A stretch of 64,000 bases of DNA from Carnobacterium mobile DSM 4848 (GCF_000744825.1 NZ_JQMR01000001.1:1845501-1909500), one strand, 5' to 3'. Numbered from the stretch's first letter, positions 10,495-22,152 are shown. The notes: generated by a model not told the origin, from the sequence alone. A program made the numbers and translations.

Positions 10495-10893
10495 ATGGTC
10501 ATGACAGATCCAATCGCAGACTTTCTAACACGTGTTCGTAATGCCAACATGGCACGTCACGAATCATTAGAAGTACCTGCTTCAAAAATTAAAAAAGATG
10601 TTGCTGATATTTTAAAACGTGAAGGTTTCGTAAAAAATGTAGAATACATCGAAGATGATAAACAAGGGGTTATCCGTGTTTTCTTGAAATATGGAAAAGA
10701 AAACGAACGAGTAATCACTGGATTGAAACGTATCTCTAAACCTGGTTTGCGTGTTTACGCTAAAGCTGGTGAAGTGCCTAAAGTTCTTAACGGACTTGGT
10801 ATTGCGATCGTCTCAACTTCTGAAGGTGTCTTCACAGACAAAGAAGCTAGAGCTAAAAACGTTGGCGGAGAAATTATTGCTTACGTTTGGTAA
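10495..10893 (+). CDS. rpsH: 30S ribosomal protein S8
   Basis: A 132-residue S8 starting [25 protein letters not shown] is about 10 nt before the first ATG; the second ATG two codons on is too far. It ends with [16 protein letters not shown]8 binds central-domain 16S rRNA and in several bacteria represses the spc operon. Confidence 0.98.
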   Translation: MVMTDPIADFLTRVRNANMARHESLEVPASKIKKDVADILKREGFVKNVEYIEDDKQGVIRVFLKYGKENERVITGLKRISKPGLRVYAKAGEVPKVLNGLGIAIVSTSEGVFTDKEARAKNVGGEIIAYVW

Positions 10894-10924
10894 GAATGAA
10901 AAATAAACAAGGAGGTGCATAGCT

Positions 10925-11461
10925 GTGAGCCGTATCGGTAATAAAACAATCACTGTTCCAGAAGGCGTAACTGTTACTCGTAATGAGAACGAAGTTACTG
11001 TTAAAGGACCTAAAGGTGAATTAACTCGCTCTTTCAGCCCTGTTATTACAATGACTGTCGAAGGTAACGAAATTTCGTTTACACGTCCAAATGACTTAAA
11101 AGAAAATCGTGCGATGCATGGAACAATGCGTGCTAACCTAAACAACATGATCGTTGGTGTAACTGAAGGATTTGAAAAAGGACTAGAATTGATTGGGGTT
11201 GGGTACCGTGCACAATTACAAGGCAACAAACTTGTAATGAGCGTTGGTTACTCTCATCCTGTAGAATTCGATATTGAAGAAGGATTAACTGTTGAAGTAC
11301 CTTCTAATACTCGTGTTCTGATCAAGGGAGCAAACAAAGAACGTGTTGGCGAATTAGCTGCTAACGTTCGTGCTATTCGTCCGCCAGAACCTTATAAAGG
11401 CAAAGGAATTCGTTACGTTGATGAATTCGTACGCCGTAAAGAAGGTAAAACAGGTAAGTAA
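10925..11461 (+). CDS. rplF: 50S ribosomal protein L6
   Basis: A 178-residue L6 with a GTG start after AAGGAGG. It has two similar alpha/beta domains, with the C-terminal signature [15 protein letters not shown]6 sits at the base of the L7/L12 stalk near the factor-binding site. Confidence 0.99.
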   Translation: MSRIGNKTITVPEGVTVTRNENEVTVKGPKGELTRSFSPVITMTVEGNEISFTRPNDLKENRAMHGTMRANLNNMIVGVTEGFEKGLELIGVGYRAQLQGNKLVMSVGYSHPVEFDIEEGLTVEVPSNTRVLIKGANKERVGELAANVRAIRPPEPYKGKGIRYVDEFVRRKEGKTGK

Positions 11462-11508
11462 TTACTTAGCTGCTTAAAGTAAGTAAATAAATTAAAGAGG
11501 TGACAATT

Positions 11509-11865
11509 GTGATTAACAAACCAGACAAAAACAAAGTACGTTTGAAAAGACATTCACGTGTACGTTCTAAAATCTCTGGTACTGCAGAGTGCCCACGTTT
11601 AAACGTTTTTCGTTCTAATAAAAATATCTACGCTCAATTAATTGATGACGTAGCGGGTGTGACGCTAGCAAGTGCATCTTCATTAGACAAAGACATCTCA
11701 GGCGAAACTAAAGTGAACCAAGCATCAGTAGTTGGGGAAGCTGTAGCTAAAAAAGCCGTAGAAAAAGGAATTAAAAAAGTAGTCTTTGACCGTGGTGGAT
11801 ACCTTTACCATGGCCGTGTGCAAGCTTTAGCTGAAGCTGCCCGCGAAAATGGACTAGAATTTTAA
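11509..11865 (+). CDS. rplR: 50S ribosomal protein L18
   Basis: A 118-residue L18. The GTG at 11509 ([18 protein letters not shown]) is 8 nt after AGAGG; the GTG at 11500 is part of the same AGAGGTG site, so I reject it. The [22 protein letters not shown] segment is typical. L18 binds 5S rRNA. Confidence 0.96.
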   Translation: MINKPDKNKVRLKRHSRVRSKISGTAECPRLNVFRSNKNIYAQLIDDVAGVTLASASSLDKDISGETKVNQASVVGEAVAKKAVEKGIKKVVFDRGGYLYHGRVQALAEAARENGLEF

Positions 11866-11885
11866 AAAAAGGAGGAATACCACAC

Positions 11886-12386
11886 ATGGTTTACATCGAT
11901 CCAACTCACTTGGAATTAGAAGATCGTGTTGTTTCAATCAACCGCGTAACTAAAGTTGTTAAAGGTGGACGTCGTTTACGTTTTGCTGCATTAGTTGTTG
12001 TCGGAGATAAAAATGGACACGTAGGTTTCGGTACTGGTAAAGCACAAGAAGTACCTGAAGCTATCCGCAAAGCAATCGAAGACGCTAAAAAGAATCTTAT
12101 TGAAGTACCTATGGTCGAAAGTACGATTCCTCATGAAGTTATCGGACGTTACAGCGGCGGAAACATCTTAATGAAACCTGCTAAAGAAGGTTCTGGAGTA
12201 TCTGCTGGTGGTCCAGTACGTGCAATCTTAGAACTTGCTGGTGTCGCTGATATCACAAGTAAATCCCTAGGATCAAGCACACCGATCAACATGGTTCGTG
12301 CAACAGTTCAAGGATTACAACAATTAAAACGCGTTGAAGAAGTTGCAAAACTTCGTAACAAATCTGTAGAAGAAATTCTAGGATAA
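11886..12386 (+). CDS. rpsE: 30S ribosomal protein S5
   Basis: A 166-residue S5 with [33 protein letters not shown] and [16 protein letters not shown]5 lies at the mRNA entry channel and affects decoding fidelity. It is followed 17 nt later by rpmD. Confidence 0.99.
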   Translation: MVYIDPTHLELEDRVVSINRVTKVVKGGRRLRFAALVVVGDKNGHVGFGTGKAQEVPEAIRKAIEDAKKNLIEVPMVESTIPHEVIGRYSGGNILMKPAKEGSGVSAGGPVRAILELAGVADITSKSLGSSTPINMVRATVQGLQQLKRVEEVAKLRNKSVEEILG

Positions 12387-12403
12387 AAGGAGGACAACAA
12401 GAA

Positions 12404-12583
12404 ATGGCTAATTTAGAAATCACTTTAAAACGTAGCGTTATCGGACGTCCTCAAAATCAACGTGATACAGTTAAAGCATTAGGTTTGAAAAAAACTAATA
12501 CTTCTGTAGTTAAACCTGCTAATGATGCTATCAAAGGTATGGTCAACACAATTTCACATTTAGTGGACGTTAAAGAAGTTTAA
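12404..12583 (+). CDS. rpmD: 50S ribosomal protein L30
   Basis: A 59-residue L30 read directly from the sequence: it starts [16 protein letters not shown] and ends [16 protein letters not shown] precedes the ATG. Length and position between rpsE and rplO are canonical. It is short enough to be missed by ORF length filters. Confidence 0.97.
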   Translation: MANLEITLKRSVIGRPQNQRDTVKALGLKKTNTSVVKPANDAIKGMVNTISHLVDVKEV

Positions 12584-12624
12584 AAAAGAACGAAATCTTT
12601 TATTGAAGGAGGTGCCCAATCTAT

Positions 12625-13065
12625 ATGAAACTTCATGAATTAACATATGCTGAAGGTTCTCGTAAAGAACGCAATCGCGTTGGACGTGGATCTTCATCAG
12701 GTAATGGTAAAACTTCAGGTCGTGGTCAAAAAGGACAAAAATCACGTTCAGGTGGTGGCGTACGTCTAGGGTTCGAGGGTGGACAAACACCATTGTTCCG
12801 TCGTTTACCAAAACGTGGATTTACAAACATCAACCGCAAAGAATATGCAATTGTAAACCTTGAAACCTTAAACCGTTTTGAAGATGGTACAGAAGTAACT
12901 CCAGCTATGCTGGTTGAAGCTGGTATCGTTAAAGCTGAAAAATCTGGGATTAAAGTTTTGGGTAACGGCCAAGTTGAACGTAAACTGACTGTTAAAGCAA
13001 GCAAATTCTCTCAAGCAGCTAAAGAAGCGATTGAAGCTGCTGGTGGTTCAATCGAGGTGATCTAA
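12625..13065 (+). CDS. rplO: 50S ribosomal protein L15
   Basis: A 146-residue L15 with the Gly-rich [22 protein letters not shown] segment near residues 20-41 and [19 protein letters not shown]15 is a late assembly protein that penetrates 23S rRNA. Its TAA overlaps the secY ATG in TAATG, coupling translation. Confidence 0.98.
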   Translation: MKLHELTYAEGSRKERNRVGRGSSSGNGKTSGRGQKGQKSRSGGGVRLGFEGGQTPLFRRLPKRGFTNINRKEYAIVNLETLNRFEDGTEVTPAMLVEAGIVKAEKSGIKVLGNGQVERKLTVKASKFSQAAKEAIEAAGGSIEVI

Positions 13066-14363
13066 TGTTCACACTTTTGAAAACAGCATTTCAAGCAAAA
13101 GACATTAGAAAAAGAATTCTCTTCACACTGGGTATTTTAATTATCTTTCGCATTGGGACACATTTAACGGTTCCTGGTGTGAATGCTTCAGCCTTACAAG
13201 GTCTTTCGGCTTCGTCGAATGGATTGTTCGGTTTGTTAAATACCTTTGGTGGGGGAGCGTTGAGCCAGTTTTCTATTTTTGCTTTAGGTGTTTCTCCTTA
13301 TATCACTGCTTCGATCGTGATCCAATTATTGCAGATGGATATTATTCCTAAGTTTGTTGAATGGTCAAAACAAGGAGAAGTAGGACGTAGAAAATTAAAT
13401 CAGGTAACGAGATATGTTACGATCGGCTTGGCTTTTGTTCAAGCAATCGGTATCTCTTTCGGATTTAATGCTCTCACAGGCGAAGGATTGATCAAAGATC
13501 CTGGAACTGCTACTTATCTGACAATTGCGATTATTTTAACAGCTGGGACGATGTTTGTTATGTGGTTAGGGGAACAAATCACGGTTAAAGGTTTTGGTAA
13601 TGGGGTATCAATGATCATCTTTTCAGGGATCGTTGCAAAAATACCAAGTGATGTAGTCACTTATTACAATTCTCAGATTCGTAATGCCGGCGATCAGCTG
13701 ACGACAGCGATTCTCTTTTCTGTCGCTTTAGTGATTGCGATTGCGATTGTAGCGATTGTAGTAGTTTATATCGAAAATGCAAAACGTAAAATACCGGTTC
13801 AATATTCGAAACGTGCAACTGGCACAAGCCAAAGTTCACATTTACCCTTAAAAGTAAACTCTGCCGGCGTAATTCCAGTTATTTTTGCAAGTTCATTTAT
13901 TATGACTCCACAAACATTGTTAGGATTCTTTGGTCAGAATTATGGCGATGCTCAGTGGTTTATCATTATGAATAAGATCTTTAATATGCAAGAACCAATT
14001 GGAGCTGCTTTGTACATTCTGCTGATTGTAGTCTTTACTTATTTCTACGCATTCATTCAAGTGAATCCGGAGAAAGTGGCAGAAAACTTACAAAAACAAG
14101 GTGGTTATATTCCAAGTGTGCGACCTGGTAAACCGACACAAGACTATATTTCAAGCACGTTAACGCGCTTAAGTACAGTTGGTGCTCTTTATTTAGGAAT
14201 TATCGCATTACTGCCGATTATTGCCTCTGGTTTATGGAATTTGCCTCAATCACTAGCTCTTGGCGGTACCAGCCTACTAATCGTAGTCGGTGTTGCTTTG
14301 GATTCAGTGAGACAATTAGAAGGTCAAATGATTAAACGTAGTTACCAAGGCTTTATACAATAA
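13065..14363 (+). CDS. secY: Protein translocase channel subunit SecY
   Basis: A 432-residue integral membrane protein with about ten hydrophobic segments, forming the Sec channel with SecE and SecG. Family segments include RIGTHLTVPGV in the first helix region, FALGVSPYITASIVIQLLQ, QQGGYIPSVRPG-like text (KQGGYIPSVRPGKPT), and a C-terminal MIKRSYQGFI. The start is one base inside the rplO stop. Its place at the end of the spc block before adk is universal in Firmicutes. Confidence 0.99.
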   Translation: MFTLLKTAFQAKDIRKRILFTLGILIIFRIGTHLTVPGVNASALQGLSASSNGLFGLLNTFGGGALSQFSIFALGVSPYITASIVIQLLQMDIIPKFVEWSKQGEVGRRKLNQVTRYVTIGLAFVQAIGISFGFNALTGEGLIKDPGTATYLTIAIILTAGTMFVMWLGEQITVKGFGNGVSMIIFSGIVAKIPSDVVTYYNSQIRNAGDQLTTAILFSVALVIAIAIVAIVVVYIENAKRKIPVQYSKRATGTSQSSHLPLKVNSAGVIPVIFASSFIMTPQTLLGFFGQNYGDAQWFIIMNKIFNMQEPIGAALYILLIVVFTYFYAFIQVNPEKVAENLQKQGGYIPSVRPGKPTQDYISSTLTRLSTVGALYLGIIALLPIIASGLWNLPQSLALGGTSLLIVVGVALDSVRQLEGQMIKRSYQGFIQ

Positions 14364-15080
<717 letters not shown>

Positions 15081-15178
15081 TCGTATACACTAATGGGACT
15101 AGCTTTTAATTCGTTTTGATACCTGATCCGCATTGAAGCGGTCAATGAAAGTAAGCATAGCGATAGTCTGCAGCAAAC

Positions 15179-15251
15179 TTGTTACTATATTAATTTTATG
15201 GTATAATGTGCCAGGTGTTGACTTTTCAATGCTGTTATGTTGTGATATAAT
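15179..15251 (+). promoter_or_regulatory. Two predicted promoters upstream of infA
   Basis: P1 is TTGTTA (15179-15184) and TATAAT (15202-15207), spaced 17 bp. P2 is an extended -10, TGATATAAT at 15243-15251, with TTTTCA 17 bp upstream at 15223-15228. Two small hairpins follow before infA (GTGAG/CTCAC near 15276-15297; TCGC/GCGA near 15303-15320). Together they suggest the alpha block is transcribed separately from the spc block. Confidence 0.6.
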
Positions 15252-15343
15252 TAATAGGTTAAGATGAAAACAGAAGGTGAGGGCTCAGGCGCTCACTGTT
15301 TATCGCGTTTAAAATGCGAAACACTTTTAAGGAGGTACGAGGC

Positions 15344-15562
15344 GTGGCGAAAGACGATGTCATTGAAATAGAAGGAACAGTCGTTGAAACTTTGCCGAAT
15401 GCAATGTTTAAAGTCGAACTTGAAAATGGCCATATTGTATTGGCACATGTTTCAGGAAAAATTCGGATGCACTACATTAGAATCCTACCCGGAGACAAAG
15501 TAACTGTTGAATTGTCACCGTATGATCTAACCCGTGGGCGCATTACCTATCGCTTTAAATAA
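15344..15562 (+). CDS. infA: Translation initiation factor IF-1
   Basis: A 72-residue OB-fold IF-1 that binds the 30S A site during initiation. The GTG start gives [20 protein letters not shown], the family N-terminus, after AAGGAGG at 15329-15335; the longer upstream frame is not used. It ends ITYRFK. Confidence 0.97.
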   Translation: MAKDDVIEIEGTVVETLPNAMFKVELENGHIVLAHVSGKIRMHYIRILPGDKVTVELSPYDLTRGRITYRFK

Positions 15563-15597
15563 TTGTACTCCGTCAATCAAAATGGGAGGTATAGTTC

Positions 15598-15711
15598 ATG
15601 AAAGTAAGACCATCAGTTAAGAAAATTTGTGACAAATGTAAAGTTATCCGACGTAATGGTCATGTTATGGTGATTTGTGAAAATCCTAAACATAAACAAC
15701 GTCAAGGTTAA
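15598..15711 (+). CDS. rpmJ: 50S ribosomal protein L36
   Basis: A 37-residue L36 read directly: [19 protein letters not shown], then [17 protein letters not shown]. The Cys and His ligands for zinc (CDKC, C and H) are intact. GGGAGG lies before the ATG. It is below usual ORF-length limits but certain from sequence and position between infA and rpsM. Confidence 0.98.
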   Translation: MKVRPSVKKICDKCKVIRRNGHVMVICENPKHKQRQG

Positions 15712-15742
15712 TCAAGTTAAATTATCAGGAGGTGTAATCTAA

Positions 15743-16108
15743 ATGGCTCGTATTGCTGGTGTGGATATTCCGCGTGACAAACGTGTAGTAATTTCCCTAA
15801 CATATATATATGGAATCGGTAAAACAACAGCTCAACAAGTATTGGCTGCTGCTGGAGTATCCGAAGAAATCCGTGTAAATGAATTAACAAATGATCAATT
15901 AGATGCTATTCGTGCAGAAATCGATAAGTTGAAAATTGAAGGTGATCTTCGTCGTGAAGTCAGTCAAAACGTTAAACGTTTAATTGAAATCGGCTCTTAC
16001 AGAGGTATGCGTCATCGTCGTGGTTTACCAGTTCGTGGACAAAACACGAAAAACAACGCACGTACTCGTAAAGGTCCGTCAAAATCAATCGCAGGTAAGA
16101 AAAAATAA
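15743..16108 (+). CDS. rpsM: 30S ribosomal protein S13
   Basis: A 121-residue S13 starting [15 protein letters not shown], with the C-terminal [20 protein letters not shown] tail that reaches the decoding-site tRNAs. AGGAGG precedes the ATG. Confidence 0.99.
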   Translation: MARIAGVDIPRDKRVVISLTYIYGIGKTTAQQVLAAAGVSEEIRVNELTNDQLDAIRAEIDKLKIEGDLRREVSQNVKRLIEIGSYRGMRHRRGLPVRGQNTKNNARTRKGPSKSIAGKKK

Positions 16109-16133
16109 TAATTAAGTAAGGAGGTCAACCTTC

Positions 16134-16520
16134 ATGGTCAAAAAAGTTGTACGTAAACGCCGTGTGAAAAAAAATATTGAAAGTGGAATAGCTCATATTC
16201 GTTCTACTTTTAACAACACAATTGTAATGATTACAGATGTTCATGGAAATGCAGTTGCATGGTCTTCTGCAGGAGCTTTAGGCTTCCGTGGTTCTAAAAA
16301 ATCAACTCCATTCGCAGCTCAAATGGCAGCAGAAACAGCCGCTAAAGTATGTATGGAAAATGGTATGAAAAATGTAGAAGTTGCCGTTAAAGGTCCTGGT
16401 TCAGGTCGTGAAGCAGCAATCCGTTCTCTACAAGCAACTGGGTTAGAAGTTACTGCAATCCGCGACGTAACTCCTATTCCTCATAATGGATGCCGCCCTC
16501 CAAAACGCCGTCGTGTTTAA
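16134..16520 (+). CDS. rpsK: 30S ribosomal protein S11
   Basis: A 128-residue S11 with [27 protein letters not shown] and the C-terminal [13 protein letters not shown]11 forms part of the 30S platform around the mRNA exit. It is 25 nt after rpsM. Confidence 0.99.
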   Translation: MVKKVVRKRRVKKNIESGIAHIRSTFNNTIVMITDVHGNAVAWSSAGALGFRGSKKSTPFAAQMAAETAAKVCMENGMKNVEVAVKGPGSGREAAIRSLQATGLEVTAIRDVTPIPHNGCRPPKRRRV

Positions 16521-16593
16521 TTGAGAGCTGCTTCATTTTGTAGTTTTGCGCTCGGTAACATGAACTTCACGTTTTGAAAGGGGTATAGATAGA

Positions 16594-17538
16594 ATGATCG
16601 AAATTGAAAAACCAAGAATTGAAACGATTGAGATCAGCGATGATGCTAAGTTTGGCAAATTCGTTGTAGAACCACTTGAACGCGGTTATGGAACTACGTT
16701 AGGTAACTCCTTACGTCGTATCTTGTTGTCTTCACTACCGGGAGCTGCAGTAACCACAATTCAAATTGATGGTGTATTACACGAATTTTCGGCTGTCGAT
16801 GGTGTACTTGAAGATGTAACGTCAATCATTTTAAATATAAAAAAACTTGCACTCAAGTTATATTCTGGTGATGATAAAACGATTGAAATCGATGTAAAAG
16901 GTCCAGCAGTTGTCACTGCAGCGGATATCGTTTACGATAGCGATGTTGAAATCTTAAACCCTGATTTGTACATTTGTACTGTAGCAGAAGGCGCACGTTT
17001 CCATGTACGCATGACAGCTAAAACAGGCAGAGGTTATGCTAGAGCTGAACACAATAAACAAGATGATATGCCAATTGGTGTATTACCAGTCGATTCGATT
17101 TACACCCCAGTTAGTCGTGTAAACTACCAAGTAGAAAACACACGAGTGGGTCAAAAAAATATTTTTGACAAATTAACACTTGATGTATGGGCAGATGGTT
17201 CAATCAGTCCGGAAGAAGCAGTTAGTCTTGCTGCTAAAATTCTAACAGAACATTTAAACATCTTCGTAAATCTAACCGATGAAGCTCGCAAAGCTGAAAT
17301 CATGGTAGAAAAAGAAGAAACGCATAAAGAAAAAATGCTTGAAATGACAATTGAAGAACTTGACTTATCTGTACGTTCATACAACTGTTTGAAACGTGCC
17401 GGAATTAATTCAGTTCAAGAATTAACGGATAAATCAGAAGCTGAAATGATTAAAGTACGTAATCTAGGACGTAAGTCACTTGAAGAAGTTAAATACAAGT
17501 TGTCAGAACTTGATTTAAGCTTACGCCAAGACGATTAG
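16594..17538 (+). CDS. rpoA: RNA polymerase alpha subunit
   Basis: A 314-residue alpha subunit. The N-terminal assembly domain (about residues 1-230) contains [21 protein letters not shown] linker leads to the C-terminal domain (about 245-314), with [16 protein letters not shown] and [12 protein letters not shown], which contacts UP elements and activators. AAAGGGG precedes the ATG. Confidence 0.99.
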   Translation: MIEIEKPRIETIEISDDAKFGKFVVEPLERGYGTTLGNSLRRILLSSLPGAAVTTIQIDGVLHEFSAVDGVLEDVTSIILNIKKLALKLYSGDDKTIEIDVKGPAVVTAADIVYDSDVEILNPDLYICTVAEGARFHVRMTAKTGRGYARAEHNKQDDMPIGVLPVDSIYTPVSRVNYQVENTRVGQKNIFDKLTLDVWADGSISPEEAVSLAAKILTEHLNIFVNLTDEARKAEIMVEKEETHKEKMLEMTIEELDLSVRSYNCLKRAGINSVQELTDKSEAEMIKVRNLGRKSLEEVKYKLSELDLSLRQDD

Positions 17539-17564
17539 TACTGTAACAAGGGAGGAAAATCAAA

Positions 17565-17945
17565 ATGGGTTACCGTAAATTAGGCCGTACAAGCTCTCAA
17601 CGTAAAGCAATGTTACGTGATTTAACATCTGATCTAATCATTAACGAACGCATTGTAACGACTGAAGCTCGCGCTAAAGAAATCCGCAAAACAACTGAGC
17701 AAATGATTACTTTAGGTAAAAAAGGCGACTTGCATGCACGCCGTCAAGCAGCAGCTTACGTTCGTAATGAAGTAGCAGCTATTAAAGAAGAAAACGAAGA
17801 AGTAGTTGTTCAATCTGCTTTGCAAAAATTATTTAGTGATATCGCACCTCGTTACGCTGAACGTCAAGGCGGATACACGCGTATCATGAAAACAGAACCT
17901 CGTCGCGGCGATGCTGCACCAATGGTTATTATTGAATTAGTTTAA
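17565..17945 (+). CDS. rplQ: 50S ribosomal protein L17
   Basis: A 126-residue L17, starting [20 protein letters not shown] and ending [14 protein letters not shown]. It is the last gene of the ribosomal superoperon and lies near the tunnel exit in the 50S subunit. Confidence 0.99.
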   Translation: MGYRKLGRTSSQRKAMLRDLTSDLIINERIVTTEARAKEIRKTTEQMITLGKKGDLHARRQAAAYVRNEVAAIKEENEEVVVQSALQKLFSDIAPRYAERQGGYTRIMKTEPRRGDAAPMVIIELV

Positions 17946-18093
17946 TTTTAAGACTACTTGGCATTGGCGAATGACAATGAAACTTGAAGTTCACGATTAT
18001 ACAAAATTCAAACTGAGTTCGCTTTTTTGATGTATGTAAAGAGTGTTACGATGATGGAAAGACGAGTGTTTTTCTAAGTCTAGCTCGAAACTT

Positions 18094-18124
18094 CTCTTGG
18101 ATGGAAATGGGTTCCATTCAAGAG
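18094..18124 (+). other. Stable hairpin downstream of rplQ
   Basis: CTCTTGGATGGAA (18094-18106) pairs with TTCCATTCAAGAG (18112-18124) with one G-T wobble and loop ATGGG. No T-run follows directly, so it may be an RNA-processing or stability hairpin ahead of the real terminator. Confidence 0.5.
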
Positions 18125-18160
18125 AGGTAAATTCATCGAGAAAAGTGATTTTTTTTGTCT

Positions 18161-18212
18161 TAAAACAGGCAACAAATAAGTGGGTCTGTCCCTTTATTTG
18201 TTGCCTGTTTTA
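18161..18212. terminator. Strong terminator of the ribosomal superoperon
   Basis: A perfect 19-bp stem, TAAAACAGGCAACAAATAA (18161-18179) with its complement at 18194-18212, has a 14-nt loop containing a further GGG/CCC pair. Each arm ends in A/T-rich sequence, so it could work on both strands. The rest of the 17,946-18,470 gap is AT-rich with no gene seen. Confidence 0.88.
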
Positions 18213-18470
18213 GTATAAAAAGCTCTACTGGCGTATTCAATCCGGTAAGTTGGAGCAGCTGCTAATAAAAATTAACTAATTAGTTGTCTATTATTAAACA
18301 AACTTATACTAAGTATTCAATTTATCATAACCACAATCAGAAATAAGTGCAGTTAAAAACAAGTAAATCAGTACCCGTTTCAATCAGCAATCACTCGTAT
18401 ATTGCACCGGACTTTAATTTTTGTTAGTCTTAAGTAGACTTGAATTCAACGAGAACGTGAGGAATGTTCA

Positions 18471-19310
18471 ATGGATAAAATCATTAGTTTAAAAGATATT
18501 TCATATCAATACCATACGACAGACAATCGTTTAGCTTTAAACAAGGTTTCACTTTCAATCGAAGCTGGAGAATGGGTGGCGATTATTGGCCATAATGGAT
18601 CCGGCAAATCGACATTAGCTAAAACGATCAATGGATTGATTGCACCTAGTCAAGGAGAAGTAACCGTCGGCGGCTTAGTTCTTAGCGAAGAAAACATTTG
18701 GAAGATCAGAGAAATGGTCGGAATGGTTTTTCAAAACCCCGATAACCAATTTGTCGGCTCCACAGTCCAAGACGATGTTGCTTTTGGATTGGAAAATTTA
18801 GGAGTCCCAAGAGAAGAAATGATTGAACGAGTAACAGATGCTATTGAACGTGTAAAAATGGCTGATTTTATGGAAAAAGAACCGGCACGTTTATCAGGTG
18901 GACAAAAGCAGCGGGTAGCGATTGCCGGCGTCGTTGCCTTACGACCAGCGATCATTATTTTAGATGAAGCCACCAGTATGCTCGACCCGCAAGGCAGACA
19001 AGAAGTCTTGGCAACCGTCAAAGCGATCAAGGAAAAAGCCAACTTAACGGTGATTTCTATCACACACGACATTGATGAAGCTGCAAATGCCAATCGTATT
19101 CTAGTGATGGAAAACGGGTCGTTGATCCAAGAAGGAACACCTGAAGAAATCTTTACTTCAGGAGAAAAATTGATTCATATGGGATTAGATTTGCCGTTTC
19201 CTGAAAAATTAAAACTAGATCTAAATGAACGCGGTATTGATGTACCGGCTGAATACCTTACAGAAGAAGGGATGGTGGACTGGCTATGGACATTACTTTC
19301 GAAAAAGTAG
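18471..19310 (+). CDS. ecfA1: ECF transporter ATPase EcfA1
   Basis: A 279-residue ABC ATPase of the shared energy-coupling module for vitamin and metal uptake. Walker [10 protein letters not shown] is at residues 40-48, the Q-loop is [10 protein letters not shown], the signature LSGGQKQR is near 143 and Walker B is [11 protein letters not shown]. EcfA1 pairs with EcfA2 and drives EcfT, which works with separate substrate-binding S components; none is adjacent. The gene overlaps ecfA2 by 25 nt. Confidence 0.97.
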   Translation: MDKIISLKDISYQYHTTDNRLALNKVSLSIEAGEWVAIIGHNGSGKSTLAKTINGLIAPSQGEVTVGGLVLSEENIWKIREMVGMVFQNPDNQFVGSTVQDDVAFGLENLGVPREEMIERVTDAIERVKMADFMEKEPARLSGGQKQRVAIAGVVALRPAIIILDEATSMLDPQGRQEVLATVKAIKEKANLTVISITHDIDEAANANRILVMENGSLIQEGTPEEIFTSGEKLIHMGLDLPFPEKLKLDLNERGIDVPAEYLTEEGMVDWLWTLLSKK

Positions 19311-20197
19311 GGTTCACGTATCAAAAAGGTACGCCTTTTGAGAACCGTGCTCTTTATGATATTGATATGGTGATCAAAGAAGGCAGCTTCACCGCTTTAG
19401 TCGGGCATACGGGTAGTGGGAAATCGACTGTGCTGCAGCACTTGAACGCGTTGATGAAACCAACCGAAGGAACCGTGACGATCGGTGACCGAGTGATCAC
19501 ACCAGATACCAACAATAAAAACTTAAAATCGGTCCGCAAACAAGTCGGCATTGTTTTTCAATTTCCTGAAGCTCAATTATTTGAAGAAACGGTTGCGAAA
19601 GATATTGCATTTGGCCCTAAAAATTTTGGTGCTTCCGAAGCAGAAGCCGCTGAATTGGCCCGTAAAATGCTGCCGTTAGTTGGATTAGATGAAAGCTTTA
19701 TGGAACGTTCACCTTTTGATTTATCAGGCGGACAAATGCGGCGTGTGGCGATTGCCGGCGTTTTAGCGATGGAGCCGGATGTATTGGTCTTAGATGAACC
19801 AACTGCTGGCTTGGACCCGCAAGGCCGGCGTGAAATGATGGAGATGTTCTATCGGTTGCACCAAGACAAAGGACTGACCATCGTGTTAGTCACCCACCAA
19901 ATGGATGATGTGGCAAATTATGCCGATCATATGGTGATCCTGGAAAAAGGGACTGTCGTCAAAGAAGGATCGCCGCGCGTGATCTTTCAAGAAGAAGACT
20001 GGTTAAAATCGAAGCAGTTAGGTGTACCGGCTGCTGTTTCATTTGGCCGGCAGTTAAACGCGAAATTAGGCCTGCCAGCGGATCGGTTGTATTTAACGAC
20101 CAATGAACTAGCTGATGCCATTGCTGCGCAAGTGAAGGCTGTAACGGCGGACAAAGGGCCCGCTACTTCAGAAACCAAAGCAGGTGAAGACAAATGA
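19286..20197 (+). CDS. ecfA2: ECF transporter ATPase EcfA2
   Basis: A 303-residue second ATPase, with Walker [10 protein letters not shown] near residues 40-48, signature LSGGQMRR and Walker [14 protein letters not shown]. The extra C-terminal region after residue 230 is usual for EcfA2. The start lies within the ecfA1 end, and its stop overlaps the ecfT start as ATGA, so the three are one translationally coupled operon. Confidence 0.97.
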   Translation: MDITFEKVGFTYQKGTPFENRALYDIDMVIKEGSFTALVGHTGSGKSTVLQHLNALMKPTEGTVTIGDRVITPDTNNKNLKSVRKQVGIVFQFPEAQLFEETVAKDIAFGPKNFGASEAEAAELARKMLPLVGLDESFMERSPFDLSGGQMRRVAIAGVLAMEPDVLVLDEPTAGLDPQGRREMMEMFYRLHQDKGLTIVLVTHQMDDVANYADHMVILEKGTVVKEGSPRVIFQEEDWLKSKQLGVPAAVSFGRQLNAKLGLPADRLYLTTNELADAIAAQVKAVTADKGPATSETKAGEDK

Positions 20198-20991
20198 TGG
20201 ATAAATTGATTTTCGGCCGTTACATTCCTGGAGACTCTTGGATTCATCGGCTGGATCCCAGAGCAAAGTTGTTAGGCAGTATGTATTTTATCGGAATTAT
20301 CTTTTTAGCCAATAATTGGCAAACGTATGCTTTATTGTTTCTTTTTACAATGTTTGTGATTCAACTGTCTAAAATCAAATTGAGCTTTTTCATCAATGGA
20401 GTCAAACCGCTGATCTGGTTGATTTTATTTACAGTTATTTTACAAGTACTGTTTACTGGCGGCGGAACGGTCTACTTTTCTTTAGGACCGATCACGATTT
20501 CTCAAGAAGGACTGCTGAACGGTGTATTTATCTTCTGTCGGTTTGTCTTGATCATTTTTATGTCGACCTTATTGACTTTAACGACTATGCCGTTATCCTT
20601 GACCGATGCGATTGAATTTTTATTGCGTCCGTTGATTGCTTTAAAAGTACCAGTTTATGAAATAGCTTTGATGTTGTCGATCGCACTGCGATTTGTTCCA
20701 ACTTTGATGGATGAAACCGAAAAAATCATGAACGCCCAACGAGCCAGAGGAGTAGACTTTGGCGAAGGAAATGTTTTTCAACAAATGAAAGCCATTGTGC
20801 CGTTGCTGATTCCGTTATTCGTCAGTTCCTTTAACCGGGCTGAAGAGCTGGCAACAGCGATGGAAGCCCGCGGTTACCAAGGCGGCGAAGGACGGACCAA
20901 ATACCGGCTGTTAAAATGGGAAATGCGCGATACGCTTGTGATCGTTGGTTATGCCCTATTGACAGTAGCCTTAGTTTTTTTAAAAAGTTAG
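20194..20991 (+). CDS. ecfT: ECF transporter transmembrane subunit EcfT
   Basis: A 265-residue membrane protein with about five hydrophobic segments. The two coupling motifs that dock into the ATPases are visible as ARG triplets, QRARGVDFG near residue 182 and EARGYQGG near 225. It starts in the overlap with ecfA2 (ATGA); a second ATG follows directly and is an equally possible start. The order ecfA1-ecfA2-ecfT-truA after rplQ is conserved in Firmicutes. Confidence 0.97.
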   Translation: MMDKLIFGRYIPGDSWIHRLDPRAKLLGSMYFIGIIFLANNWQTYALLFLFTMFVIQLSKIKLSFFINGVKPLIWLILFTVILQVLFTGGGTVYFSLGPITISQEGLLNGVFIFCRFVLIIFMSTLLTLTTMPLSLTDAIEFLLRPLIALKVPVYEIALMLSIALRFVPTLMDETEKIMNAQRARGVDFGEGNVFQQMKAIVPLLIPLFVSSFNRAEELATAMEARGYQGGEGRTKYRLLKWEMRDTLVIVGYALLTVALVFLKS

Positions 20992-20998
20992 GGTAGAG

Positions 20999-21041
20999 AA
21001 AAGGCTGATTCATCTTTAATTGAAACAGCCTTTTTTCTTTT
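20999..21041 (+). terminator. Terminator of the ecf operon
   Basis: AAAAGGCTG (20999-21007) pairs with CAGCCTTTT (21026-21034) and is followed by TTCTTTT. Confidence 0.85.
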
Positions 21042-21054
21042 GCATATAGTGTCT

Positions 21055-21294
21055 AGCAGGACAAGCCTGTCTCTCGGGAAAAAGACAAGTCCAACCCATT
21101 GCGCAGGATGCTCATTTGCCACGGCTCTTGCCATTTTAATGGCTTAGAGACATGGGGTACACTTGAGCTACAGCTCACAGTGCTTTTATTTTACTTGCAC
21201 AACGTCGCTGGCGCTTCTCTGTTTAAGTATCTGTACGGATGGATCCTACAGATACTAAATATTTTCCTGTCGATCCAAAGCGTCTTGTCCCGCT
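21055..21294. repeat. 240-bp structured intergenic element before truA
   Basis: AGCAGGACAAG (21055-21065) and CTTGTCCCGCT (21284-21294) are imperfect terminal inverted repeats with one mismatch. Inside are a perfect 10-bp inverted repeat (AGTATCTGTA 21226-21235 with 21247-21256) and a GCCATT/AATGGC hairpin at 21130-21143. No convincing gene is present. It could be a miniature mobile repeat or a structured RNA; only an enclosed-hairpin layout can be shown here. Confidence 0.5.
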
Positions 21295-21332
21295 GTTCTT
21301 ATTTTAAATGTTATGATTAGGAGTCAGTGATA

Positions 21333-22148
21333 ATGGAAACTACACGTTATAAAATTATTATTCAATACGATGGCACCAACTTTAATGGTTTTCAAATTCA
21401 GCCGAATGGTCGGACAGTTCAAGGAGAAATTGAACGTGTACTGAAGATCATGGCCAAAGGATTGGAAATCAAAATACAAGGATCAGGCCGAACGGATTCG
21501 GGTGTTCATGCTTTGGGACAAGTCATTCATTTTGACTACCCGATCCGGATGCCGATTGAAAATATGAAACGGGCTTTGAATAGCTTGACTACTGATGAGA
21601 TTTACGTTCAACAAGTTGAATTTGTCAGTTTTGATTTTCACGCCCGCTACCAAACAACCGGGAAAAAATACCAATACCGAGTCGACACAAATCCCGTTAC
21701 CGATCCATTTAAACGGCTGTACACCAAACACCACCAGTACCCGATCAATTTGCCGGTTTTAGAACAAGCGTTAAAAGACATTGAAGGGACGCATGATTTT
21801 TCCAGTTTCTGCGCTTCAAACAGCGGGCGCGAAGACAAAGTTCGGACTGTTTATGAAGCTAGCGTTGTAGAAGACCCTGAAAAAGGCGAGTTGATTTTTA
21901 CTTTTAGAGGAGACGGCTTTTTGTACAATATGGTACGAATCTTTATCGGTACGTTGCTGCAAATTGCGAATGGACGCCGACCAGCTGATGATATGAAACG
22001 CTTGTTGGAAGTCAAAGACCGTCGTCAAGCAGGTCCAACAGCTGCCCCACAAGGTTTGTATTTAGTCGAAGTCTATTATGATGTGGAAGAAGCAACGAGA
22101 GGTACCCGTTTTTATCAACCAACCGTGCAAAAAACAAAAGGAGAATAA
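21333..22148 (+). CDS. truA: tRNA pseudouridine(38-40) synthase TruA
   Basis: A 271-residue TruA that isomerises uridines 38-40 in the tRNA anticodon arm. The catalytic segment GSGRTDSGVHALGQV near residues 51-65 contains the active Asp. FRGDGFLYNMVRI is the second signature. I use the ATG at 21333, 9 nt after TAGGAG, rather than the GTG at 21327, only 3 nt from it. The next gene's ribosome binding site is inside its 3' end. Confidence 0.97.
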   Translation: METTRYKIIIQYDGTNFNGFQIQPNGRTVQGEIERVLKIMAKGLEIKIQGSGRTDSGVHALGQVIHFDYPIRMPIENMKRALNSLTTDEIYVQQVEFVSFDFHARYQTTGKKYQYRVDTNPVTDPFKRLYTKHHQYPINLPVLEQALKDIEGTHDFSSFCASNSGREDKVRTVYEASVVEDPEKGELIFTFRGDGFLYNMVRIFIGTLLQIANGRRPADDMKRLLEVKDRRQAGPTAAPQGLYLVEVYYDVEEATRGTRFYQPTVQKTKGE

Positions 22149-22152
22149 GCAG

